Below, piece by piece: positions 1-6,356 of a DNA stretch of 8,130 bases. The translations under genes and the position numbers were made by a program. Source of the DNA: Hyphomicrobiales bacterium (lineage in GTDB: Bacteria > Pseudomonadota > Alphaproteobacteria > Rhizobiales > JAJFHC01). How positions within the stretch are numbered: the first letter of the stretch is position 1; each line of letters opens with the position of its first letter. A model generated the notes under the pieces. That model had not been told where the DNA came from. It saw only the letters and a program-made list of their open reading frames with translations, and searched no databases. The stretch covers positions 1 to 8,130 of the forward strand of contig JAJFHC010000215.1 of assembly GCA_021775835.1 (NCBI GenBank), written 5' to 3'.

Positions 1-756
1 CGCGGTGTTCTGTTGCTCGCGCTTGCCGGCGGCGGGTTATATTTAATGGGCGTCAATCCAATGGGGCTTTTGCAAGGCGGCGGCGGAACACAGACGGCGG
101 CGGCGACAGATGATGAGGCATCCCAATTCGTCAATGATATCGTTGTTGAGACAGAAAACGTCTGGACACGGATTTTTGCCGAAAGCAATTCGACATATCA
201 AGCGCCGAAACTGGTCATGTTCTCGGGCAGCGTATCGTCGGCTTGCGGCTACGCCAGCGCCGCTTCAGGGCCGTTTTATTGCCCGGGTGACCGGCAGGTT
301 TATCTTGATACGTCGTTTTTTGACGAGCTGTCGCGCCGGTTCGGCGCGCCGGGCGATTTCGCCGCTGCTTATGTCATCGCGCATGAAGTCGGGCATCACA
401 TTCAGACCATCACCGGCGTCGCCGGTCAGGTGCGAAGCGCACAGCAACGCGCCAGCGGTGAAGCGGAAGCGAACGAATATCAGGTGAAGATGGAGCTGCA
501 GGCTGACTGTTATGCGGGCGTCTGGGCCAATCGGGCCGAACGGACGCGGGACTATCTGGACGATGGCGACATCGAGGAAGGACTGCGCGCGGCTGAAGCG
601 ATTGGCGACGATACGTTGCAGAAAAGCGCCGGTCGACGTGTGACGCCGGAAAGTTTCACGCACGGCACGTCAGCGCAACGCCAGCGATGGTTCACTGACG
701 GTTACCGCACCGGCGATGTCAGCGCTTGCGACACGTTTAACGCTGCGCGCCTTTGA
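1..756 (+). CDS. Neutral zinc metallopeptidase, YpfJ family (5' end missing)
   Basis: The frame is open from the first base, so the N-terminus lies outside the window; family members are usually about 280-300 residues and 251 are present. The visible start is a hydrophobic, glycine-rich segment (GVLLLALAGGGLYLMG), which fits the single membrane anchor near the N-terminus of this family, followed by a Gly/Ala/Thr linker. The zinc site is the HEVGHH motif: counting from base 1, His128 and His132 are ligands and Glu129 is the catalytic base. Glu165 in MELQADCYAGVWA is the likely third ligand. The C-terminal FTHGTSAQRQRWFTDGY block is also characteristic of the family. The protein should be a membrane-anchored peptidase facing the periplasm, but its substrate is unknown. 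Family assignment is firm; physiological role is not. No clear terminator follows it. Confidence 0.93.
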   Translation, partial: RGVLLLALAGGGLYLMGVNPMGLLQGGGGTQTAAATDDEASQFVNDIVVETENVWTRIFAESNSTYQAPKLVMFSGSVSSACGYASAASGPFYCPGDRQVYLDTSFFDELSRRFGAPGDFAAAYVIAHEVGHHIQTITGVAGQVRSAQQRASGEAEANEYQVKMELQADCYAGVWANRAERTRDYLDDGDIEEGLRAAEAIGDDTLQKSAGRRVTPESFTHGTSAQRQRWFTDGYRTGDVSACDTFNAARL

Positions 757-794
757 GCGTTGATGCTGGCGCTGCGCCTGCCGGTTACGCGGTC

Positions 795-831
795 TTGATT
801 CTCCTTTTTCAATATGTAACATTATGGTTAC
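795..831 (+). promoter_or_regulatory. Possible promoter with a small inverted repeat upstream of the YciI-like gene
   Basis: The 96-base gap before the YciI-like gene turns AT-rich here. TTGATT (795-800) and TAACAT (817-822) are 16 bases apart and could be -35 and -10 elements, though both are imperfect. A short dyad, GTAAC-N6-GTTAC (816-831), overlaps the -10 candidate and could be a repressor site. The arms are only 5 bp, so chance is a real possibility. Confidence 0.25.
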
Positions 832-852
832 TTATTGTTGAGAGGGTTCGGG

Positions 853-1353
853 ATGAAATTCATGCGTGATTTGATTGGTTTGTCGGCGTTTGCCGGCGCC
901 GCCATGGCGATGTCGGCTTCTGCAATGCCGGCGAGGGCTCAGTCCGCGCCTGCGCCGGCAACCAGCGGTTACGACGCTGACCTGGCCCAAGCGCTCGGCG
1001 CTGATGAATATGGCATGCGGTCTTATGTACTGGTTATTTTGAAAACCGGGCCCGCTGAAATAACGGATGAAACGCGTCGCAAGGAATTATTTGCCGGCCA
1101 TTTTGCGAATATGAAGCGGTTGGCGGCGCAAGAAAAACTCGCCGTCGCCGGGCCATTCCTTGATGGCGGCGATATGCGCGGTCTTTATATCTTCAATGTC
1201 TCTGAGATTGCCGAGGCTGAAGCGCTCGTCATGACCGACCCGGCGGTGGCGGCCGGCATATACGAGGCGGAGCTCACGAAATTCTACGGATCGGCGGCGC
1301 TTCTGACGATTGGCGATGTCCATGAGAAAATCCAGAAGAAATCCGTACAGTAA
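853..1353 (+). CDS. YciI-like (YCII domain) protein with N-terminal signal peptide
   Basis: The ATG at 853 is chosen because GAGGG (842-846) sits 6 bases upstream; ATG 862 is an alternative. The 166-residue product begins with a Sec-type signal peptide: a short basic start, a hydrophobic stretch at about residues 7-24, and a likely cut after ARA at residue 29 (PARA|QSAP). The mature part carries a YCII/dimeric alpha-beta barrel domain, roughly residues 57-148. It has the two landmark residues of the family: His83 in AGHFANM and Asp129 in MTDPAV, which form the proposed His-Asp pair, and a GPFLDGGDMRGLYIF strand-turn typical of the fold. YciI proteins are usually cytoplasmic and mostly uncharacterised, so export to the periplasm is the notable feature. 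No substrate can be inferred. Its stop codon directly abuts the stop of the convergent trkH gene. Confidence 0.85.
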   Translation: MKFMRDLIGLSAFAGAAMAMSASAMPARAQSAPAPATSGYDADLAQALGADEYGMRSYVLVILKTGPAEITDETRRKELFAGHFANMKRLAAQEKLAVAGPFLDGGDMRGLYIFNVSEIAEAEALVMTDPAVAAGIYEAELTKFYGSAALLTIGDVHEKIQKKSVQ

Positions 1354-2829
1354 TTAACCGCGCCAGAATGCCGGCGTTAAAATAACGAGGATAGTAAACA
1401 GTTCCAGCCGCCCAAGCAGCATGCCGGCGGCGAGGATGAGCTTTGCTGCATCCGGCAATGGCGCGTAATTGCCGGCGGGGCCGACAATGTCGCCGAGCCC
1501 GGGGCCGACATTTGCGATGGCCGAGCCTGCTGCGGAAAGTGCGGTCAACGTATCAAGGCCAAGGCCGGACAACAGGACGGCGATCGTCGCGAAGGTTGCA
1601 AAATAGACGAAAAAGAAACTCAGCACAGAGACGAAAACATCATCAGTCAGCGGTCGGCCATTATAGCGGGCGACGAAGACGCCATTCGGGTGGGCGAGGC
1701 GGCGCGAATAGACGCGCAAAGCCGCGAGCGCCACCTGAAAGCGGAATATCTTCATGCCGCATGATGTCGAGCCCGCACAGCCGCCGATGAACATGATGCA
1801 GAAGAAAAATCCGACAGCAAACGGTCCCCAGGCGTTGTAGTCGGTCGTCGCAAAGCCCGTGCCCGTTAACACCGAAACCACGTTGAAAATCGCCAGCCGA
1901 AACGCCGTGAAAATCTCCATATCCTCAAATATAGTCAAGATACGGAGCATCATGATAAATGTGAGCCCCGCAACGACACTCATGAAAAACCGGATTTGGC
2001 TGTCGGTAAAAAACCGCGGCCATTCATTGCGCATGAGCCCGGCCAGGAGAATGCCGAAGGGGAGGCTGCCGATAATCATGAACACGGTCACGATTAAATC
2101 GAGCGGCGCGCGCCCGACTGTCAAAAAGGCGCCAAGCGACGCGTCTCGCGTTGAAAAGCCGCCCGTTGCGACGCTTGTCATCGCGTGATTGATGGCGTCC
2201 CAGGCGGGCATGCCGAACGCCCACAGGGCGATGAAACAAAGAACGGTCAAGGCGATATAGATCTGCGTCAGCATCAGGGAATATTGAGCGGCGTTCGCTA
2301 TATATTTTTCGCTGGTGTCCCAGGCTTCGGTTTTAAAGATTTGCATGCCGCCGACTTTCAATGCCGGCAACACGGCAAACGCCATAATGATTATGCCGAC
2401 GCCGCCAAACCATTGCAGCATTGACCGCCACAAAAGCGCGCCCGGCGGCGCATGATCCAGATCGGTAACGACGGTCGAACCGGTGGTGGTCAGGCCGGAC
2501 ATCGCTTCGAAAAATGCATCGATATAACCGAGGTTCAGCCCGCCCAGCGCTAGCGGCACGGCGCCAAATAAAACGAGCGAGAGCCAGCTTGTAGCCGTCA
2601 GGAGAAACCCTTCGCGCACGCTGATCCGTTCAATCGGACCCCAAGTGGCCGCCGCCGCGCCGCCGCCGGCGAACACGGCAATGATGGCGCCGATGGCGAA
2701 CGCCGCCCAGTCGGCGCGATGGGTTTCATCCGCAGACAGAAGGTCGACGCACATCGGGATCAGCATCGTCAGGCCGAGCGCGGCAACCAGCACGCCTGTG
2801 ACGAGCAGAACCGGACGCAATGCGAGCAT
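1354..2829 (-). CDS. trkH: TrkH family potassium uptake protein (Trk membrane subunit)
   Basis: This 491-residue integral membrane protein is the K+-translocating subunit of a Trk/Ktr-type system and is of normal family length. The fourfold repeat of membrane-pore-membrane units is visible from its four selectivity loops: TTTGST (114-119), ATGGFS (221-226), TGTGFA (322-327) and IANVGPGLG (438-446), each with the glycine that lines the filter. The third repeat carries the conserved GGCAGSTSCGMKIFR segment (349-363), which forms the gating loop, and the C-terminus has the typical GRLELFT. The protein needs a cytoplasmic NAD-binding partner, TrkA, which is not in this window. The ATG at 2829 has only a weak AAGG about 11 bases upstream. 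It lies 39 bases after apaG on the same strand, so co-transcription is likely. TrkH and TrkG cannot be told apart by eye. Confidence 0.95.
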   Translation of the reverse strand: MLALRPVLLVTGVLVAALGLTMLIPMCVDLLSADETHRADWAAFAIGAIIAVFAGGGAAAATWGPIERISVREGFLLTATSWLSLVLFGAVPLALGGLNLGYIDAFFEAMSGLTTTGSTVVTDLDHAPPGALLWRSMLQWFGGVGIIIMAFAVLPALKVGGMQIFKTEAWDTSEKYIANAAQYSLMLTQIYIALTVLCFIALWAFGMPAWDAINHAMTSVATGGFSTRDASLGAFLTVGRAPLDLIVTVFMIIGSLPFGILLAGLMRNEWPRFFTDSQIRFFMSVVAGLTFIMMLRILTIFEDMEIFTAFRLAIFNVVSVLTGTGFATTDYNAWGPFAVGFFFCIMFIGGCAGSTSCGMKIFRFQVALAALRVYSRRLAHPNGVFVARYNGRPLTDDVFVSVLSFFFVYFATFATIAVLLSGLGLDTLTALSAAGSAIANVGPGLGDIVGPAGNYAPLPDAAKLILAAGMLLGRLELFTILVILTPAFWRG

Positions 2830-2868
2830 AAGTTTCAGCGCCTTTTAAGGGGGCGTCGCGATTAGAGT

Positions 2869-3288
2869 TTAATGGATTTGTCGCAATTCATACGGGCTGT
2901 CGAGGGAGAAAGCAGGAATTTCCACTTCGAAAGCTTCACCGGCGACCGTCGACATGCCGTAACGCCCCACCATCAAGCCGGATGGCGTGGCGAGCGGCGC
3001 GCCGGATGTGTACTCAAAACCCTCGCCGGGCCGAAGGACAGGCTGTTCGCCAACGACGCCGTCGCCATTGACGATGTCCGTAAATCCTTGCGCATCGGTG
3101 ATCCGCCAGTGGCGCGTCCGGAGTTGCACGATGTCTTCAGACTCATTGTCGATGCGCACCGTATAAGCCCAGACATAGCGCGCCTCGTCGGGATCAGACT
3201 GGTCTTCGAGATAATAAGGATCAACCTGCACGCGGATGCCCCGCGTGACCTGCTCGTAGCTCAGCATATCCTTGATATAGCGATCCAT
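2869..3288 (-). CDS. apaG: ApaG protein (DUF525 family)
   Basis: The product is 139 residues from ATG 3288, near the usual 125-130. Nearly all of it matches the ApaG pattern: YEQVTRGIRVQVDPYYLEDQ, then the YVWAYTVRIDN strand, RHWRIT, the glycine-rich GDGVVGEQPVLRPGEGFEYTSG, and PSGLMVGRYGM plus IPAFSLDSP at the end. ApaG has a fibronectin-III-like beta fold. Mutants in enteric bacteria affect Co2+ resistance and Mg2+ efflux, but its molecular function is still unclear. Start choice is uncertain: ATG 3288 has GGAA at a fair distance and overlaps the stop of a tiny upstream ORF (TGATG); GTG 3291 is adjacent; ATG 3267 would give MLSYEQVT, closer to the typical N-terminus, but its AAGGA is only one base away. 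It is followed by trkH in a probable operon. Confidence 0.93.
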   Translation of the reverse strand: MDRYIKDMLSYEQVTRGIRVQVDPYYLEDQSDPDEARYVWAYTVRIDNESEDIVQLRTRHWRITDAQGFTDIVNGDGVVGEQPVLRPGEGFEYTSGAPLATPSGLMVGRYGMSTVAGEAFEVEIPAFSLDSPYELRQIH

Positions 3289-3383
3289 CACGGGGTTCCG
3301 TCGATACAGGTCATTTTACCGGCGCTTGCGAGCCCTGACCACCCGGTCAGGAAAGATTCAACGGCGCCGGGAAAACGCTTCAT
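3288..3383 (-). CDS. Possible 31-residue ORF overlapping the apaG start
   Basis: A short frame reads MKRFPGAVESFLTGWSGLAS and ends CIDGTP, with its TGA (3290-3288) sharing the A of the apaG ATG. This TGATG arrangement is typical of translationally coupled genes. GGGA lies about 5 bases before ATG 3383; a GTG at 3395 would add four residues. The frame is open back to a stop near 3455 but has no other good start. I recognise no family. It could be a leader peptide, the remnant C-terminus of a lost upstream gene, or chance. A 7-bp hairpin lies inside it. Confidence 0.25.
   Translation of the reverse strand: MKRFPGAVESFLTGWSGLASAGKMTCIDGTP
3334..3351. repeat. 7-bp perfect inverted repeat in the apaG leader region
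   Basis: CCTGACC (3334-3340) and GGTCAGG (3345-3351) are exact reverse complements around a 4-base loop. On the - strand the hairpin is about 45 bases upstream of the apaG ATG, inside the small ORF. Neither side has a T-run, so it is not an intrinsic terminator. It could be an operator or an mRNA leader structure. Confidence 0.4.
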
Positions 3384-3493
3384 CGATTCCCGCACATAAT
3401 GGGCTCTGGCTCTTGCGCAAAGGCAGCGGCGGGGGCAAACCGGCGCGGAAAATGGTTAACAGGCGCCCCGACTGGCAGGCATGACTGACAAAC

Positions 3494-4579
3494 ATGATTG
3501 AAGAAGACGGCGTATACGCCGACCGGCATATTCTTGCGGCGATGGAGGCGGGCGTCATACGCGGCGCTGCGCCGACCCGCGTGCAGCCGGCAAGTCTCGA
3601 TCTGGCGCTCGGCGCGCGCGCCTGGCGCCTGCGCGCATCGTTCCTTCCTGGGCGGAAGAGAAAAGTTATCGATCGTCTCGACGACGGTCTCGCCATGCAG
3701 CAGATCGATCTAACGGACGGGGCGGTGTTTGAGCGTGGCTGCGTTTATCTTGTCGAATTGCGCGAAAGCCTCGCCCTGCCGCCTGGTGTCTTTGGCGCCG
3801 CAAACCCGAAAAGTTCAACCGGACGGATTGATGTCTTCGTCCGGCTTGTCGCTGATTACGGCGCCGCCTTTGATGAGGCGCCGGCCGGATATGAAGGCCC
3901 GCTCTATGCAGAAATCAGTCCACGGAGTTTTTCGATCATCGCGCGCGAAGGCTCAAGCCTTAACCAGCTGCGCCTGAAAAAGGGCGCGGTGCGCCTCGAC
4001 GATGCGGCGCTCGGCGATTTGCAAAAAGAAATGCCGCTCGTCAATGGCGCCGCGGATGTCGATGGCGGCCTCGGCCTTTCGGTTGCGTTTGGCGATGACG
4101 ACATTATCGGTTGGCGCGCTCGTCGGCATTCAGCCCTGATTGATGTCGACAAAAAAGATGCGCTGGATGCGGCGGACTATTTCGAACCGCTGACAAAACA
4201 AAAACAGGGATTTCTGATCCTCGATCCTGACGAGTTTTATATTCTGGTTTCCAAGGAACGCCTGGTGATCCCGCCTGACTATGCAGCCGAGATGACGCCG
4301 ATCAGCCCCGGGCTTGGGGAATTTCGCGTCCACTATGCAGGATTTTTTGATCCGGGCTTTGGTTGGTCGGCGGCCGGTGATACTTCGGGTGCTTCGGGGG
4401 GGAGCCGAGCGGTTCTTGAGGTGCGCTCGCGTGAAACGCCTTTCGTGCTTGAGGATGGGCAACTCGTCGCGCGGCTCGTTTATGAGAAAATGGCGGCGCG
4501 CCCGACGCGTCTTTACGGTGAGGATATTGGCTCAAACTATCAGGGTCAGGCCCTGAAACTGTCGAAGCATTTCCGGTAG
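3494..4579 (+). CDS. dcd: 2'-deoxycytidine 5'-triphosphate deaminase, two-domain type
   Basis: The enzyme deaminates dCTP to dUTP, feeding dUMP to thymidylate synthase in the cytoplasm. The 361-residue product is about twice the length of E. coli Dcd (193) and shows two dUTPase-like halves, as in the long family found in many alphaproteobacteria. The first half has QPASLDLALG (31-40), the active-site-like NPKSSTGRIDVFVR (104-117) and Glu140 in YAEISPRSFSI, which aligns by position with the catalytic Glu of Dcd. The second half has DPDEFYILVSKERLVIPPDYAAEM (244-267), HYAGFFDPGFGW (280-291), VLEVRSRETPFVLEDGQ (307-323) and the C-terminal SNYQGQALKLSKHFR. ATG 3494 is used although no good Shine-Dalgarno precedes it. 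An ATG at 3481 is in another frame and stops after six codons. It is divergent from apaG. The residue mapping is by eye. Confidence 0.9.
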   Translation: MIEEDGVYADRHILAAMEAGVIRGAAPTRVQPASLDLALGARAWRLRASFLPGRKRKVIDRLDDGLAMQQIDLTDGAVFERGCVYLVELRESLALPPGVFGAANPKSSTGRIDVFVRLVADYGAAFDEAPAGYEGPLYAEISPRSFSIIAREGSSLNQLRLKKGAVRLDDAALGDLQKEMPLVNGAADVDGGLGLSVAFGDDDIIGWRARRHSALIDVDKKDALDAADYFEPLTKQKQGFLILDPDEFYILVSKERLVIPPDYAAEMTPISPGLGEFRVHYAGFFDPGFGWSAAGDTSGASGGSRAVLEVRSRETPFVLEDGQLVARLVYEKMAARPTRLYGEDIGSNYQGQALKLSKHFR

Positions 4580-4594
4580 CGCGGTTCGCAGGTT

Positions 4595-5293
4595 CTAAGC
4601 CTCAATCACGCCAAAATACATCAGGGTGAAACCAAGCGTGTCCAGCCCGCCATGGGCGAGCGCGGGTACCCATAAATTCCTGCCAGCGACGAGATAGAGG
4701 CCGCCAAACACAAGGGCGTATAGGCCGGTCCCGATCATTCCGGATACGCCTTGGTATTCATGGCCGAGCCCGAAGATCACAGCCTGCGTAATCAGCGCGA
4801 AAGCCCAACCCGCCTTATTCCCGCCGAGCAAATGGGCGATGCCGCTCATTAGAAAACCGCGATAGAAAAACTCTTCGCCGAACGCTGCAAAGAGCCAGAT
4901 AAAGGGAAGCAGGTACAAATAGATATTGAGATTGCCCTTTACATCGACAAACGCCGACGTGTTTGTCTCGCCAAACCATCCCTCAATGATCGGATCGCTC
5001 AGTGTGCTGACGGCAATCGCGACCACAATGCCGGCGCTCGCGAGTAACAAGGTTCGCCAAATAGGCGATGGAGATTTTAGTCCGTAATTGCGCAGATCGG
5101 CGCGGCGTATTGTTAGCCAGGCGAGTATTGCGAGCACGACCGCAAAACCGACCCAGGCGCGCTTGATAATCGGCATTTCCGGCAAGAAGGCGGTGAGGCC
5201 CGTCGCATTGATAATTTGCGACGCGAAAATATAGAGAACGCCAAAGACCAACAATTCAGCAGCAATAATCGCGCTTGAGCTATGCTTGCTCAT
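4595..5293 (-). CDS. CPBP family intramembrane metalloprotease (CAAX/Abi type)
   Basis: This is a 232-residue polytopic membrane protein with about six to eight hydrophobic segments. It carries the three motifs of the CPBP (Rce1-like, Abi) family: EEFFYRG (Glu140, Glu141, Arg145), FGLGHEYQG (His178) and HGGLD (His214, Asp218), so the active site looks intact. Members cleave or process substrates inside the membrane; bacterial ones have been tied to bacteriocin immunity and processing, but the substrate here is unknown. The start at ATG 5293 is preferred because GGAGAG (5303-5298) is correctly spaced; an in-frame ATG at 5329 lacks such a site. The start lies inside the end of the upstream regulator gene, a 14-base overlap, so the two are translated from one mRNA and probably coupled. 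It converges with the dCTP deaminase gene, leaving 15 bases between stops. Confidence 0.9.
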   Translation of the reverse strand: MSKHSSSAIIAAELLVFGVLYIFASQIINATGLTAFLPEMPIIKRAWVGFAVVLAILAWLTIRRADLRNYGLKSPSPIWRTLLLASAGIVVAIAVSTLSDPIIEGWFGETNTSAFVDVKGNLNIYLYLLPFIWLFAAFGEEFFYRGFLMSGIAHLLGGNKAGWAFALITQAVIFGLGHEYQGVSGMIGTGLYALVFGGLYLVAGRNLWVPALAHGGLDTLGFTLMYFGVIEA

Positions 5294-6149
5294 ACAACTC
5301 TCCACCAACATTTTGCGTATATAGTCCAATAAAGTCTTCGAGCCCTGACGGGCGCGCTTGCGTCAGCGCCAGTTGGCTGAGCTGGCGCAGTTTCGGCGAT
5401 TCAAGCAGGCCATCATTTTCGCATTGGCGCGCCAGCAGGGACGCCGCCATGTGGCTGTGCTGCAGGCATGCAAGATATCCGGACGTGCTCCAGACGGCCT
5501 GCAAGACGCCGTCACCGCGTTGATTAAACAGGGCAAGGACAAATTCGCGCGCGTCAACGACGATGTTTATTTGTTGCCCCGGCCAGCGGAATGGCTGATC
5601 GTGATCGTAGGACGACTGCGCTGTCAGCGCGTAAGGCGTAGCAACGGCGTCGCTGTATGTTTCGATCGCAATCGTGACGTTACGGTTCGACGCAACTTCC
5701 AGCGCGGTGTTGATTTGCGAGAGCGGTTCTGGGAACGCGTCGACGAGAATGTGGTCTTTCGCGTCGGCGATCATGCGGTTGATACGTGCGTAAACCTGCT
5801 CAGGCGTTTCCAGTTTGTAGATGTGTTGATCCGGTGTTTCGACGGCGAGCGTTGACAGAAACTTTTCGGCTTTGAGGCGCTGGGATTTGAACTGCGCTTC
5901 GAGACTGTCGCACAGTTCCTTAGGTGGCGCGGCGCGGCATCGGCGCGTTGCGTCATCGTCAATAAGGAGCGCGCCTTTTTGCGCGAGCGTTTCGATGGCG
6001 GCGTAAACATTCGCCGCTGCTTTGCCGATGCCCTTTGCGACCCGGTATCCGGTCGCCGGCGAGTCCGCCAACAAATAGCAATAAATGAGTGCTTCGATTT
6101 CGCTGAAACCCAGCGCCTTCAGCGCGTCTATGGAGGGTCCAGTTTTCAT
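5280..6149 (-). CDS. TrmB-type transcriptional regulator
   Basis: The 289-residue protein begins with a winged helix-turn-helix (about residues 8-75: LKALGFSEIEALIYCYLL, PATGYRVAKGIGKAAANVYAAIETLAQKGAL, CRAAPPKEL) in the TrmB arrangement. A short helical linker (about 80-104) follows, then a C-terminal effector domain starting YKLETPEQVYARINRMIADAKDHILVDAFPEPL, which resembles the phospholipase-D-like fold of the family. TrmB regulators in archaea bind sugars and control sugar uptake and metabolism; this group is sparse in proteobacteria and the ligand here is unknown. ATG 6149 has no Shine-Dalgarno, and a promoter places the transcript start at or next to it, so the mRNA is probably leaderless. 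An inverted repeat in that promoter suggests self-regulation. The gene overlaps the downstream CPBP protease gene, its likely target and partner. Confidence 0.85.
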   Translation of the reverse strand: MKTGPSIDALKALGFSEIEALIYCYLLADSPATGYRVAKGIGKAAANVYAAIETLAQKGALLIDDDATRRCRAAPPKELCDSLEAQFKSQRLKAEKFLSTLAVETPDQHIYKLETPEQVYARINRMIADAKDHILVDAFPEPLSQINTALEVASNRNVTIAIETYSDAVATPYALTAQSSYDHDQPFRWPGQQINIVVDAREFVLALFNQRGDGVLQAVWSTSGYLACLQHSHMAASLLARQCENDGLLESPKLRQLSQLALTQARPSGLEDFIGLYTQNVGGELYEQA

Positions 6150-6155
6150 ATGATA

Positions 6156-6183
6156 ATATTAGTAGTAAATAATACTAAGTCAA
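6156..6183 (-). promoter_or_regulatory. Sigma70-like promoter of the TrmB regulator gene
   Basis: Read on the - strand, TTGACT (6183-6178) and TAATAT (6161-6156) are separated by 16 bases. The -35 matches 5 of 6 consensus bases and the -10 matches the four most conserved positions. The expected transcript start, 6-8 bases further on, is at or next to the A of ATG 6149. An alternative -10, TATTAT (6158-6153), has a longer 19-base spacer. Confidence 0.6.
6159..6178. promoter_or_regulatory. Inverted-repeat operator candidate inside the regulator's promoter
   Basis: TTAGTA (6159-6164) and TACTAA (6173-6178) are exact reverse complements separated by 8 bases, and 16 of the 20 positions are symmetric. 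A nested AGTA-N5-TACT dyad is also present. The repeat fills the space between the -35 and -10 elements, where a bound dimer would block RNA polymerase. The adjacent TrmB-type protein is the natural candidate to bind it; this is inference. Confidence 0.5.
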
Positions 6184-6192
6184 TCTGACACC

Positions 6193-6225
6193 AAAAAAAA
6201 GGGCGGCCCGTTGAGGCCGCCCTTT
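6193..6225 (-). terminator. Intrinsic terminator of the groES-groL operon
   Basis: GGGCGGCC (6201-6208) pairs perfectly with GGCCGCCC (6215-6222) around a 6-base loop; three flanking A-T pairs extend the stem to 11 bp. On the - strand it is followed by a run of eight T, a textbook terminator. It lies 131 bases past the groL stop and ends only about 10 bases before the -35 element of the TrmB gene, so it insulates that gene from chaperonin transcription. The + strand side has a weaker TTTATT tract. Confidence 0.92.
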
Positions 6226-6264
6226 ATTCTACGCAACAAAATTCAATCAGCGAATGAACGCCGG

Positions 6265-6284
6265 GCGATTACATCATGCCGCCC
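6265..6284. repeat. Partial duplicate of the groL 3' end
   Basis: These 20 bases match 6353-6372, which hold the last groL codons, its stop and a few bases beyond, at 18 of 20 positions. Read on the - strand this copy also encodes Gly-Gly-Met-Met-stop, with GGC for GGA and TAA for TAG, so both differences are silent. The frame upstream of it is not GroEL-like. Confidence 0.65.
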
Positions 6285-6285
6285 C

Positions 6286-6310
6286 TCCAGATCGGCTCTG
6301 CCGATCTGGA
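6286..6310. repeat. Perfect 11-bp hairpin downstream of groL
   Basis: TCCAGATCGGC (6286-6296) and GCCGATCTGGA (6300-6310) are exact reverse complements around the loop TCT. There is no T-run, so it does not look like a second terminator. It may stabilise the 3' end of the groL mRNA or be a REP-like palindromic unit. It begins one base from a copy of the groL 3' end. Confidence 0.7.
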
Positions 6311-6356
6311 CGTCTTAAGATTTGGGCGGATTTTCTGATGTCATCGCGTGGAGCGA

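Noticed and set aside
766..780. Small GC-rich hairpin GGCG-CTG-CGCC after the metallopeptidase gene.
   Set aside because: The stem is only 4-5 bp with a tiny loop and no T-run follows, so it is not a credible terminator.
1443..2424. Several + strand open frames opposite trkH.
   Set aside because: They are arginine-rich, low-complexity translations typical of antisense frames in GC-rich genes.
2872..3399. A 175-codon + strand frame opposite apaG.
   Set aside because: It covers the clearly conserved ApaG gene on the other strand and has no family resemblance of its own.
3481..3501. ATG at 3481 as an alternative or frameshifted start of the dCTP deaminase.
   Set aside because: It is in another frame and stops after six codons; the enzyme's conserved region starts well after ATG 3494, so no frameshift need be assumed.
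5358..5855. A 165-codon + strand frame opposite the TrmB regulator.
   Set aside because: The opposite strand has a full-length protein with a recognisable winged helix and effector domain; this frame has neither domain nor ribosome site.
6295..6307. GCTCTGCCGATCT resembles the end of a common sequencing adapter (12 of 13 bases).
   Set aside because: The bases on either side do not match the adapter, and the match is one arm of a perfect palindrome, so coincidence is more likely. A check of raw reads over 6280-6315 would settle it.
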